NCBI GenBank assembly: GCA_036788195.1 | Contig: DAIQNX010000005.1 | Span: 54,994-118,993 of the forward strand | DNA length: 64,000 bases | Reading direction: 5' to 3' | Source of the DNA: CALFXN01 sp937957815 | GTDB lineage: Bacteria; Synergistota; Synergistia; Synergistales; Aminobacteriaceae | In this document: one piece after another, positions 33,296 to 41,175 of the stretch | Position numbering within the stretch: position 1 is the first letter of the stretch | Layout of the letters: the number at the start of each line of letters is the position of its first letter | Notes under the pieces: model-generated | Seen by the model: only the letters and a program-made list of their open reading frames with translations | Told to the model about the DNA's origin: nothing | Databases searched by the model: none | Position numbers and translations under genes: made by a program

Positions 33296-34444
33296 ATGAG
33301 AAAGTTGCTGTTGCTCCTCGAGGTTGCGTTCGTCTGTGTCGCTTCCGGCGCATGGGCGGATGACGTCATCAAGGTCGGGTATCTCGCCGGAATCACCGGG
33401 GATTTCGCCGCATACGGCCAGCCCGAAGTCAATGCGGTCAAACTCGCTGCGGAAGAAATCAACGCGAAGGGCGGAGTCCTCGGGAAAAAGCTCGAGATCG
33501 TCATCTACGACTACAAGTCGCGTCCGGAGGACGCCGTCAACGCCGTGCGACGACTCATCGACCACGACAAGGTCGTCGCGATCCTCGGATCTGCGTCCAG
33601 CGGAGCGAACATCGCGACCGCTCCCCTCGTGAACCGCGCCGGGATTCCGCAGATCGGAACCCTGTCGACGAACCCGCTCGTGACGGTCGACGAAAAGGGC
33701 GCCGTGCGTCCCTACATGTTCCGGATCTGCTTCATCGATCCGTACCAGGGCCGTCTGATCGGGTACTTCGCGGCGAAGGAGCTCGGGAAGAAAAGGGCCG
33801 CGATTCTCTACGACGTCGGCAGCGATTATTCGCAGGGCCTTCGCGAATACTTTACGAAGAGCTTCACGGAGTACGGCGGCGCAGTCGTCGCCGACTACGG
33901 ATTCCGCGGCGGCCAGGATATGGATTTTCGCGCGCAGCTCACGCAGATCAAGGCGAGCGACGCCGAGATCCTCGTGCTTCCGAACATCGGCAAGGATCTC
34001 GCGTTGCCGATCAAGCAGGCGAGTGAACTCGGCATGAAGGATATCATCTACGTCGGCGGCGACGGGTACGGCGAGTTCATGGTCGAGATCGCGGGCAAGG
34101 CGCTCGACGGATCGTACTGGATGTATCATCTCGCGCGGCAGGATCCGGCGATGAAGTCTTTCTTCGATGCCTACAAGGCGAAGTACAACGACGACTGCCA
34201 GGAATTCGCGATCGCCGTCCTCGCGTACGACAGCCTCTACTGGCTCGCCGACGCGATCGCGCGCGCCGGAGCCGCGGAGCCGAAGGCGATCCGCGACGCG
34301 CTCGAGGCGACGAAGGAACTGAAACTGCATCACGCGACGCTGACGATGGATCCGAAGACGCACAATCCGCTCGACAAGGACGCGGTCGTGCTGATGGTTC
34401 GGGATGGAAAGAGCGTCTTCTTCAAAAAGATCAGACCGCAATAA
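33296..34444 (+). CDS. Branched-chain-type amino acid ABC transporter substrate-binding protein, paralogue 3
   Basis: A 382-residue LivJ/LivK-type protein. Signal peptide (RKLLLLLEVAFVCVASGAWA), then DVIKVGYLAGITGDFAAYG and the family core AEEINAKGGVLGKKLEIV. It resembles paralogue 1 more than paralogue 2 (shared GFRGGQD, SEYGG/TEYGG and YTMDPKTHNPLDK-type blocks). It sits closest to livHMGF, so it is the default partner. The start is ATG 33296 with GGAGGTGGGGG upstream. A hairpin with T residues at 34516-34552 separates it from livH. Confidence 0.9.
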   Translation: MRKLLLLLEVAFVCVASGAWADDVIKVGYLAGITGDFAAYGQPEVNAVKLAAEEINAKGGVLGKKLEIVIYDYKSRPEDAVNAVRRLIDHDKVVAILGSASSGANIATAPLVNRAGIPQIGTLSTNPLVTVDEKGAVRPYMFRICFIDPYQGRLIGYFAAKELGKKRAAILYDVGSDYSQGLREYFTKSFTEYGGAVVADYGFRGGQDMDFRAQLTQIKASDAEILVLPNIGKDLALPIKQASELGMKDIIYVGGDGYGEFMVEIAGKALDGSYWMYHLARQDPAMKSFFDAYKAKYNDDCQEFAIAVLAYDSLYWLADAIARAGAAEPKAIRDALEATKELKLHHATLTMDPKTHNPLDKDAVVLMVRDGKSVFFKKIRPQ

Positions 34445-34515
34445 AAAAAACGGAATTGATTCCTTCGTCACGAACGAATTAGTGATACAATCACCCCGGT
34501 CGGGTGTCTTCAAGC

Positions 34516-34552
34516 CGAGCGGCGGACCGTTCGGTCCGTCGCTCGCTCTTTT
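34516..34552 (+). terminator. Intrinsic terminator before livH
   Basis: Fourteen-bp stem (one G-T pair) of cgagcggcggacc with ggtccgtcgctcg around a gttc loop, followed by gctctttt. It limits but may not abolish read-through into livHMGF. Confidence 0.75.
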
Positions 34553-34709
34553 ATCGACTCCCGTGTGCCGCCCGGCTCCGGAAGCAATGGAAGTGTGTTT
34601 TTCTCCGTCTGTACGACCGCAGCGTTTGAAAGAGCTGTTCCGTTCTTTTCCGTTCCACGAGATACGTCTCAGAATCGAACACAGCATGAAGAAAGAGGTG
34701 AGCCACGGG

Positions 34710-35591
34710 TTGGAAACATTTCTGCAGCAGGTCATCAACGGATTGTCTCTGGGGTCTGTCTATGCACTGATAGCGGTTGGTTACAGTCTGGTCTATTCGA
34801 TACTGCTCTTTTCCAACTTCGCCCACGGAGGATTTCTCGTGGTCGGAGGATATGCGTGTTACGCAGCGCTGAAGGCGCTCGGAGCGAACATCTGGATCGC
34901 GAGCGCGATGTCCCTCGTTGGGGCGGGAATCGTCGCGGTCATGACGGAACGCCTCGCGTACAAACCGATACGGGAACGCACGAACGTCACGCTCTATCTC
35001 CTCATCGCCTCCATGGGCATGAGCATCGTCATCGAAAACCTCTTCGTCATCTTCGTCGGAGGCCGTTTCCGGGCGCTGCCCCCGGTCATTCCGACGAGCC
35101 CCGTCAGCCTCTTCGGCCTCGCGACGACCAGCGCGTTCGATCTTCTGTCGCTCGTCGCCTCGGTCGTCTTCCTCGGAGCGCTCCAGATCTTCCTGCTCCG
35201 CACGAAATGGGGCCTCGCGATCCGCGCGGCCGCATACGACCTCAGGACCGCGGGACTCATGGGAGTCAACGTGAATCTTCTCGTCTCGATCGTCTTCTTC
35301 GTCGCGGGCGCGCTGGCGGCCGTCGGCGGCATCTTCCTCTCCGTGCGCTACACGCTGTATCCGCAGCTCGGAGGCATCACGATCAAGGCGTTCGTCGCGG
35401 CCGTCATCGGCGGTCTCGGAAGCCTTCCGGGAGCGGTCGTGGGGAGCATCATCCTCGGACTCGCAGAGATGCTCACGGCCGGTTTCATCTCGAGCCAGCT
35501 GAGGGATCTCGTCGTCTTTTCGCTCCTCGTCATCACGCTGCTCGTGAAGCCGTCGGGACTCTTCGGCAAGAACGTCAGCGAAAAGGTCTAG
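34710..35591 (+). CDS. livH: Branched-chain amino acid ABC permease LivH
   Basis: A 293-residue inner-membrane permease with about eight helices. FLQQVINGLSLGSVYALIAVGYS at the start, FAHGGFLVVGGY and a C-terminal VIGGLGSLPGAVVGSIILGLAE are LivH signatures. It pairs with LivM to form the translocation channel. I use TTG 34710, because GAGGTGAG lies eight bases upstream; ATG 34686 has no ribosome site and longer in-frame forms run into the terminator. It begins the livHMGF operon, with stop and start two bases apart from livM. Confidence 0.9.
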   Translation: METFLQQVINGLSLGSVYALIAVGYSLVYSILLFSNFAHGGFLVVGGYACYAALKALGANIWIASAMSLVGAGIVAVMTERLAYKPIRERTNVTLYLLIASMGMSIVIENLFVIFVGGRFRALPPVIPTSPVSLFGLATTSAFDLLSLVASVVFLGALQIFLLRTKWGLAIRAAAYDLRTAGLMGVNVNLLVSIVFFVAGALAAVGGIFLSVRYTLYPQLGGITIKAFVAAVIGGLGSLPGAVVGSIILGLAEMLTAGFISSQLRDLVVFSLLVITLLVKPSGLFGKNVSEKV

Positions 35592-35592
35592 G

Positions 35593-36453
35593 GTGATCCC
35601 CATGTCCGGATATACCGAAGGAATCATCATCCTGCTCTGCATCAACGCGATCGCGGGAATCGGCGTCTCGCTTCTCACGGGCTTCACGGGAGTGTTCTCG
35701 CTCGGACACGCGGCATACATGGCCCTCGGCGCGTACACGACCGCGATCCTGACCGTTCAGTACTCGGTCCACTGGTTCCCGGCGATCGTAGCCGGGGGAG
35801 TCATGGCGATGATCGTCGCGTACTTCATCGGAGTGCCGACGCTCAAACTCATGGGCGACTACTTCGCCATCGCGTCGCTCGGACTCGGCGAGGCGATCCG
35901 CCTGATCCTCGAGAACTGGCAGTCCGTCACGCGAGGCGCGCGCGGCTACCCCGGGATCGACCCGTACACGACGCTTCCGGTGGCCGTCGGAGCCTTTCTG
36001 ATCCTGACGCTCTTCATGTTCAACTTCATCAACAGCCGGTACGGACGCGCGTGCAAGGCATGCCGCGATGACTACATCGCCGCGTCGCTCCTCGGCTTCA
36101 ACACGGCGAACATCCGCGTCCTCGCGCTCGTGATCTCGGCGTTCTACTGCGGAGTCGCCGGAGCGCTTCTCGGCGGCTTTCTCTCGTTCATCCAGCCCGT
36201 CATGTTCGACATGATGAAATCCACGGAGCTGACGGCGGTCGTCGTCTTCGGCGGATTGGGATCCATGAGCGGAACCCTGATCGGAACGGTCGTCATCACG
36301 CTCGTCACGGAGCTGTTCCGTCCGATCTCCCAGTACCGGATGCTCATCTACGGCGCCGTCCTCGTCGTCATCATGGTCCTGAGGCCCGAGGGCATCCTCG
36401 GCAACCGCGAACTTCCGTCGTTCTTCCGGCGGCTCGTACGGAGGGATTCCTGA
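35593..36453 (+). CDS. livM: Branched-chain amino acid ABC permease LivM
   Basis: A 286-residue LivM-type permease, with LLTGFTGVFSLGHAAYMALGAY, DYFAIASLGLGEAIRLILENW, a CKACRDDYIAASLLGFNT cytoplasmic loop and VVFGGLGSMSGTLIGTVV. About nine helices. GTG 35593 and ATG 35602 are both plausible; A-rich AAAAGG suits the former. It follows livH directly and overlaps livG by one base (TGATG). Confidence 0.9.
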   Translation: MIPMSGYTEGIIILLCINAIAGIGVSLLTGFTGVFSLGHAAYMALGAYTTAILTVQYSVHWFPAIVAGGVMAMIVAYFIGVPTLKLMGDYFAIASLGLGEAIRLILENWQSVTRGARGYPGIDPYTTLPVAVGAFLILTLFMFNFINSRYGRACKACRDDYIAASLLGFNTANIRVLALVISAFYCGVAGALLGGFLSFIQPVMFDMMKSTELTAVVVFGGLGSMSGTLIGTVVITLVTELFRPISQYRMLIYGAVLVVIMVLRPEGILGNRELPSFFRRLVRRDS

Positions 36454-37229
36454 TGGCAGCGATCATCGAACTCGCGAACATCACGAAGACATTCGGAGGC
36501 GTCCGGGCGGTCGACGCGATCTCGTTCTCGGTGGAGCCGGGCGAACTCATGGGACTCATCGGTCCGAACGGCGCCGGCAAAACGACCGTATTCAACCTGA
36601 TCACGGGCGTCTACGACCCCGATCAGGGGAACATCGTGTTCGACGGCGTCGACATCACACCGCTCAGAGCCTACGAAGTCATCCGCAGGGGCATCGCGCG
36701 GACGTTCCAGAACCTGCGTCTCTTCCAGCGCTCGACGGTCCTCGAAAACGTCATGACGGCGGCGCAGAACGGCTTCCCGTACGCCTTCTGGGAGGGAGTC
36801 ACGCACCTCGGCCGGTGGCGCGGGACCGAGCGGAAGATCCGCGAGCGGAGCATGGAGCTTCTCGATCGGGTCGGACTCGCGGACCGGGCGCTTCAGGACG
36901 CGGGAACGCTTCCCTACGGCTACCAGCGACGGCTCGAAATCGCCCGCGCGCTCTCGCTCGCCCCGAAGCTCCTGCTGCTCGACGAACCGGCGGCGGGAAT
37001 GAATCCCGAAGAGGTCTTCGCGCTCAACGACCTCATAACGGGCATTCACCGCGACTTCGGGCTGACGATCATCGTGATCGAGCATCACATGGACCTCGTG
37101 ATGGAAATATGCCCGCACATCGTCTGCATGAACTTCGGCGCGAAGATCGCCGAAGGCGGTCCGGAAGAGATCCAGCGACAGCCGGAGGTTCTGAAGGCCT
37201 ATCTCGGGGATGAGGAGGAAACGGCATGA
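36453..37229 (+). CDS. livG: Branched-chain amino acid ABC ATP-binding protein LivG
   Basis: A 258-residue ATPase. Walker A GPNGAGKTT near residue 38, Q-loop ARTFQNLRLF, an ABC signature region PYGYQRRLEIARAL (YGYQ variant usual for LivG), Walker B LLLLDEPAAGMNP and the switch histidine in IEHHMDLV. The insert between Q-loop and signature is typical of LivG. Starts at ATG 36453, overlapping livM by one base. Works with LivF as the heterodimeric motor. Confidence 0.94.
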   Translation: MAAIIELANITKTFGGVRAVDAISFSVEPGELMGLIGPNGAGKTTVFNLITGVYDPDQGNIVFDGVDITPLRAYEVIRRGIARTFQNLRLFQRSTVLENVMTAAQNGFPYAFWEGVTHLGRWRGTERKIRERSMELLDRVGLADRALQDAGTLPYGYQRRLEIARALSLAPKLLLLDEPAAGMNPEEVFALNDLITGIHRDFGLTIIVIEHHMDLVMEICPHIVCMNFGAKIAEGGPEEIQRQPEVLKAYLGDEEETA

Positions 37230-37975
37230 CGGAAGAACGCACACCGCTCCTCGAGGTCACGGACCTGAAGGTGAGCTACGGGGCCATCGCGGCGCTCCGG
37301 GGTGTCGCCCTGAAGGTGTACGAGGGGGAAATCGTCTGCGTCATCGGCTCGAACGGAGCGGGGAAGTCGACGCTCATGAACGCGATCATCGGACAGGTTT
37401 CCCGGGAGGCCGGAGATATCAGGATACAGGGAGCGCCACTCGAAAGGCGCAACTACCAGGTTGTCCGGCAGGGGGTTTCTCTCGTTCCTGAAGGACGGCG
37501 GATCTTCGCGCCGCTCACGGTCGTCGAGAACCTCACGATGGGGGCGTTCCCTCGCACGGACCGCTCGAAGATCGGAGAGGACCTCGAGTGGGTCTACACG
37601 CTCTTCCCGCGCCTCAGGGAGCGCTCGTCGCAATACGCGGGGACGCTCTCCGGCGGGGAACAGCAGATGCTCGCCATCGCGCGGGCGCTCATGTCGCGGC
37701 CCCGTCTCCTGCTGCTCGACGAGCCGTCGCTCGGACTCGCGCCGATCATCATCAAGGATATCTTCAGAGAGCTCCGGCGGATCAACGATGAGAAGGTCAC
37801 GATCCTTCTCGTGGAGCAGAACGCCCGTCAGGCGCTGCTGCTGTCGCACCGGGGGTACGTCCTCCAGACTGGACGCGTCGTTCTCGAGGGAGACGCGAAA
37901 GACCTCCTCGTGAATCCGGAGGTCACCGCCGCCTACCTCGGAACGGGCGCCGCCCGTTCCGCGAAAAAAGCCTAG
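37226..37975 (+). CDS. livF: Branched-chain amino acid ABC ATP-binding protein LivF
   Basis: A 249-residue ATPase with Walker A GSNGAGKST, Q-loop region VSLVPEGRRIFAPLTV, ABC signature LSGGEQQMLAIARAL, Walker B LLLLDEPSLGLAP and switch-region LLVEQNARQAL. All these match LivF. It overlaps livG by four bases (ATGA), closing the operon. A terminator follows at once. Confidence 0.95.
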   Translation: MTEERTPLLEVTDLKVSYGAIAALRGVALKVYEGEIVCVIGSNGAGKSTLMNAIIGQVSREAGDIRIQGAPLERRNYQVVRQGVSLVPEGRRIFAPLTVVENLTMGAFPRTDRSKIGEDLEWVYTLFPRLRERSSQYAGTLSGGEQQMLAIARALMSRPRLLLLDEPSLGLAPIIIKDIFRELRRINDEKVTILLVEQNARQALLLSHRGYVLQTGRVVLEGDAKDLLVNPEVTAAYLGTGAARSAKKA

Positions 37976-37988
37976 TACGGAGAAACGG

Positions 37989-38033
37989 AAAACGAAGGGG
38001 GCCTCGATTGTACGGGGCCCCCTTCGTTTTTTT
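37989..38033. terminator. Terminator shared by livF and the convergent GGDEF-like gene
   Basis: Fifteen-bp stem aaaacgaagggggcc/ggcccccttcgtttt with an 11-base loop and a seven-T tail on the plus strand. It ends at the stop codon of the minus-strand gene. Confidence 0.9.
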
Positions 38034-38655
38034 ACAGAATATCCGTCGTGTCCTTGCCGCGGAGCTTCGCCTTGATCAGCGCGTCGGTCACGCGCCCCAT
38101 CGCAGTCTCCACGGTGTCGTCGGCTTCGATCTGCGTCACGCCGACGCTCGATCGCAAATTGCAGGCCGCGGGGACTTCGTGTTCCGCGATGAGATCCTTG
38201 AGCTTCTCCGCGAGCTGCATCGAATGCTCCCCATCGACGGGCGCGAGAATCGCGAAACTGTCCCCGTCCCACCGAGCGAGGGAATCCGACGTCCGGATAT
38301 ACCCGCCGATGATCCGCGCGACGAGCTTGAGAAGGCTGTCGCCCGCGGCGTAGCCGTACTTCCGGTTGATCTTCTCGAACCCGTCGAGATCGAGGAGCAG
38401 GACGGAAACAATGGTATCGTAGCGTCGCACCTTCAGGATCTCCCGGCCAAGGATATCCTCGAAATACTGCCGGTTGAGTACGCCTGTCAGCTGGTCCGTT
38501 GTGGCGGTCCTGAAGAGATCTTCCTGGATGCCGCCGATCTGCTCGTGCAGCTTCCGGTGCTGCCCTTCGAGCGTTTCCAGTTCGAAAATGCGCTTCCGGA
38601 GAGCTTCAAGTTCCTTCAGGAGCTCCTCGTTGGTCTTGCCGGCGGCGTCGGTCAT
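38032..38655 (-). CDS. Degenerate GGDEF-domain protein with intact I-site
   Basis: A 207-residue cytoplasmic protein: an N-terminal coiled coil (about residues 5-45) followed by a GGDEF-type domain (DQLTGVLNRQYFEDIL..., LLLDLDGFEKINRKYGYAAGD). The active-site loop reads RWDGDSFAIL instead of RxGGDEF: first Gly replaced by Asp, Glu replaced by Ser. Diguanylate cyclase activity is therefore doubtful. The inhibitory I-site RxxD is present as RTSD, exactly five residues before the loop. Domains with a dead active site and live I-site can act as c-di-GMP receptors, as PelD does. It is last in an operon with a CsgG-like protein and an exported partner, 13 bases after that gene. No membrane helix. 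Confidence 0.8.
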   Translation of the reverse strand: MTDAAGKTNEELLKELEALRKRIFELETLEGQHRKLHEQIGGIQEDLFRTATTDQLTGVLNRQYFEDILGREILKVRRYDTIVSVLLLDLDGFEKINRKYGYAAGDSLLKLVARIIGGYIRTSDSLARWDGDSFAILAPVDGEHSMQLAEKLKDLIAEHEVPAACNLRSSVGVTQIEADDTVETAMGRVTDALIKAKLRGKDTTDIL

Positions 38656-38668
38656 TCCGCGAACCCTC

Positions 38669-39514
38669 CTAGTATGCCTCCGCGGTGACTGTGTTCGCCG
38701 AGATCCCCTGTATCCGGATCTGGAGTCCGGTTCTCGAGAGAAGCCCCGCGAAGGTCTTCGGCGAGTCGAGGCTCTTGAGTTCGATCGTCGCCGTTCCGCC
38801 CTCGTAGCCCGTCATCCTGGCCTCTGAGACGCGGGATGTGTGCTGAACGGCCGAGAGAATTTCGTTTGCCTGCGAAAACGACGATATCCCGGTCACGACG
38901 AGCCTGATCGCCCCGGCCGGGCCGACGGGACCGGAGTCAGAACCGACGCCTCCCGCGCTTCCTTCGCCGCTGATGATGTTCCGGGCCATCGTCTGCGCCG
39001 CGGCTGCGAGCGCCTTTTCACGGGCCTCGTCGGGCGTGTAGCCGACCTCTTTGGCCATGACCGTGTCGGAGAAAATGTATTTCCCGTTCGCCGTCGAGTA
39101 CGCCTGCACCGAAATGTTCGCCGTCGCCGTGTAGAGCTGGAATTCGTTGAGCCTCGGCTCGTGCATCGACGCCTGTCCGCGGAGCAGGATCTTTACGTTG
39201 TAGGATTTTCCGAGCTGCATGATGGCTTCCGCGTTTCCCTGAAGAGCCATTGCGGCCGCCTTGCTTCGTTTGATCTTCTCGAGCTGAGCCTCGTTGACTA
39301 CGGGGTATCCGCTCGCGAGGAGTTCCCGTTTCACGATCGACTCAGCCGCTCCGATTCCCTTCCCGGGAGTGTACAGGTCGCGCGTCGATTCGTAGATGAC
39401 GACCGCGATCGTCTTGCCGGTCGGAATGGCCGCCGCGTACAGGCTTCCCGTCGCGACGAGCAGAAAGAGTCCCGTCAGAACACAGAAAAACGTGTGTCGG
39501 ATCCGGATATCCAT
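38669..39514 (-). CDS. Exported protein of unknown function, partner of the CsgG-like gene
   Basis: A 281-residue exported protein with a signal peptide (FFCVLTGLFLLVATGSLYA). The first domain (GKTIAVVIYESTRDLYTPG...VKRELLASGYPVVNEAQLEKIKRS, VKILLRGQASMHEP) has the same alternating pattern as CsgG/FlgT-like proteins, so it is probably a related envelope fold. A linker rich in Gly and Ser precedes a C-terminal domain (RLVVTGISSFSQANEILSAVQ...ATIELKS...) that resembles small ring-building alpha/beta domains. Start is ATG 39514 after GAAGGAGGG. It is the middle gene of the three-gene operon and 26 bases after the CsgG-like gene. No function is known. Confidence 0.68.
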   Translation of the reverse strand: MDIRIRHTFFCVLTGLFLLVATGSLYAAAIPTGKTIAVVIYESTRDLYTPGKGIGAAESIVKRELLASGYPVVNEAQLEKIKRSKAAAMALQGNAEAIMQLGKSYNVKILLRGQASMHEPRLNEFQLYTATANISVQAYSTANGKYIFSDTVMAKEVGYTPDEAREKALAAAAQTMARNIISGEGSAGGVGSDSGPVGPAGAIRLVVTGISSFSQANEILSAVQHTSRVSEARMTGYEGGTATIELKSLDSPKTFAGLLSRTGLQIRIQGISANTVTAEAY

Positions 39515-39540
39515 GAGGCGTCTCCCTCCTTCGGTTATCG

Positions 39541-40467
39541 TTACTCCCCGAGTTTCAGCGCGTCCGGTTTCCCGAAATACGGCTCTACCTTGTCTCCGCG
39601 GCGGACCGTGGCTCCCCTCACGATCTCGCAGACGGAATACTTCGGCTTTGCCTCGCGGATGACGAGAAGCGCCGTGTAGATCTTTTCGACGTCGAGAATC
39701 TCTCCCTTGAGCCCCTTGACGACATCCCCCTCGCGGAAGACCGCGTAATACTGTCCGGGCTTCGCGCCGCCGTTCGTTTCGCCGACGTCGATGAGGACCC
39801 TCGCGCCGGCCTCGATCACGTTGAACGAAGCCGAGCCCGCCCCGCTCGCCGCCGCGATTCCCCGAAGCTTCTGAACGACGTTCTGAACGGCCTTGTACGT
39901 CGCCGCCCCGAGAATGCCGCCGGTTTTGCCGGTTCCGAAGACCGCCCAGTTGTACGCGACGCCTCCCATTGTCTGGTTCGCCGCCCCCCGTTCGCGAGCG
40001 ACCATCGTGACCTCTCCCGTCTGTGCGTTGATCACGCGGACGTCGAGCGTGACGTACGCCGTATGCGACCCGACCGCGACACCTCCGAACGGAAGCGGAA
40101 CCACGCCGCCGCCCGTTTCGGACTTGTATTCCGTTATGGATCCCGTCATGAGGGCGTCGACACCGAGAAGGCGGCCGACCTGAACCGCCGTGTTCGTATC
40201 GACGAGGCCGGACGCGCCGAGCGCCTGTTCGCGGCCGATCGCGTCGAGCCGGGAACGTTCGACGACGGTGAAGAGCCCCGTATTGAAGATCTCGGTCGTC
40301 ATCATGTCAGTGATCGCCGCGGCAGGAGCTCCGGAACCTGCGTTGTCCTGGAACTGGAGAATGGCGATCCGCGTTTTCGCCTCCGCCGGAATGCCGAAGC
40401 ACACCAATGCGCAGCAAAGAACCGAAAGGACTGCAGCAGCCCTGAAACCGACAGAACGATGATTCAT
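39541..40467 (-). CDS. CsgG/HfaB-family envelope protein
   Basis: A 308-residue exported protein. After a signal peptide (VLSVLCCALVCFGIPAEA), the mature part opens RIAILQFQDNAG and continues with MMTTEIFNTGLFTVVERSRLDAI, QVGRLLGVDALMTGSITEY and LDVRVINAQTGEVTMVARERG, all classic CsgG-family signatures. In CsgG these form the outer-membrane secretion pore for curli. The presence of other curli genes cannot be shown here. A C-terminal extra domain (ARVLIDVGETNGGAKPGQYY...VRRGDKVEPYFG) resembles small SH3-like modules. No lipobox is evident. Start is ATG 40467 with GGGGAGG ten bases upstream. It heads an operon with an exported partner and a degenerate GGDEF protein. Confidence 0.83.
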   Translation of the reverse strand: MNHRSVGFRAAAVLSVLCCALVCFGIPAEAKTRIAILQFQDNAGSGAPAAAITDMMTTEIFNTGLFTVVERSRLDAIGREQALGASGLVDTNTAVQVGRLLGVDALMTGSITEYKSETGGGVVPLPFGGVAVGSHTAYVTLDVRVINAQTGEVTMVARERGAANQTMGGVAYNWAVFGTGKTGGILGAATYKAVQNVVQKLRGIAAASGAGSASFNVIEAGARVLIDVGETNGGAKPGQYYAVFREGDVVKGLKGEILDVEKIYTALLVIREAKPKYSVCEIVRGATVRRGDKVEPYFGKPDALKLGE

Positions 40468-40525
40468 TGAGGTGACACCTCCCCTAACGGATAGCCCCCT
40501 TTCCGGGAGCATCGTCAACGCCATT

Positions 40526-40554
40526 ACTTTATCGGTTCGGATGCGCTTTTTCAA
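40526..40554 (-). promoter_or_regulatory. Promoter of the CsgG-like operon
   Basis: Minus strand TTGAAA (40554-40549) and TAAAGT (40531-40526), spacer 17 bases, about 60 bases before the start codon. Confidence 0.65.
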
Positions 40555-40637
40555 CGGAATTCTGTCGATCCCAGAAGTATCTTGAACGCATCGGACCGAT
40601 CCGGTACGCCGGGGAAGATCGAGTCTCCGCAATATAC

Positions 40638-40666
40638 TTGACAAAATTAGTAAGAAATAGTATCGT
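40638..40666 (+). promoter_or_regulatory. isc operon promoter with candidate IscR site
   Basis: TTGACA (40638-40643) and TATCGT (40661-40666) with a 17-base spacer. The stretch tacttgacaaaattagtaag resembles an Rrf2/IscR box (TTGAC..A..TAGT core), overlapping the -35 and spacer. Autoregulation by IscR is therefore likely. Confidence 0.7.
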
Positions 40667-40695
40667 ACCTGCGTGCGAGGAGAGGAGGCGAGGCG

Positions 40696-41175
40696 ATGAA
40701 GCTCTCCACAAAAACGCGATACGGGCTTCGGGCGCTGATCGAGCTGTGCTCCAGGTACGACGGAGAAACGGCGGTTCCGATCGGCGATATCGCCCGAAGG
40801 CAGGGCCTTTCGGAGACGTATCTCGAGCAGCTCTTTCAGAAACTCCGGAAGAGCGGCATCGTGAAAAGCGTTCGCGGAGCCCAGGGGGGCTACATTCTCG
40901 GGCGGCCCCCGGGCGAGATTTCCGCAGCCTCGATCGTCGAAGCGCTCGAGGGGAACATCGTATTCTCCGAGTGCCTCGAAGGAACGGGATGCGACAAAAG
41001 TCCGGAATGCCCGACGAGACGGCTCTGGTCGAAGATCAAGACGAACATCGATTCGATCCTCGAGGGGACGACGCTCGAAGATCTTGCGGAAGATCAGGAG
41101 CTGGTCCATTTCCAGGGAACCCCGTGTACGGGCGGGGTATGCGAAACGCTTTCGGAAGGGAAGGATGATGCATGA
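40696..41175 (+). CDS. iscR: Rrf2/IscR-family Fe-S regulator
   Basis: A 159-residue Rrf2 regulator. The winged helix-turn-helix is near residues 25-70 (PIGDIARRQGLSETYLEQLF, VRGAQGGYIL), and three cysteines sit at 93, 99 and 105 (CLEGTGCDKSPEC) in the Cx5Cx5C arrangement of IscR. The histidine ligand of E. coli IscR is absent: the residues after the last Cys are PTRRLW instead of LTH. Known members sense Fe-S status and control isc genes and their own promoter. ATG 40696 has GAGAGGAGG upstream. It overlaps iscS by four bases. Confidence 0.9.
   Translation: MKLSTKTRYGLRALIELCSRYDGETAVPIGDIARRQGLSETYLEQLFQKLRKSGIVKSVRGAQGGYILGRPPGEISAASIVEALEGNIVFSECLEGTGCDKSPECPTRRLWSKIKTNIDSILEGTTLEDLAEDQELVHFQGTPCTGGVCETLSEGKDDA

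Noticed and set aside
40470..40480. Palindrome aggtgacacct (aggtgtcacct on the minus strand) at the ribosome site of the CsgG-like gene
   Set aside because: Too short, with a one-base centre; cannot form a hairpin and is probably chance.
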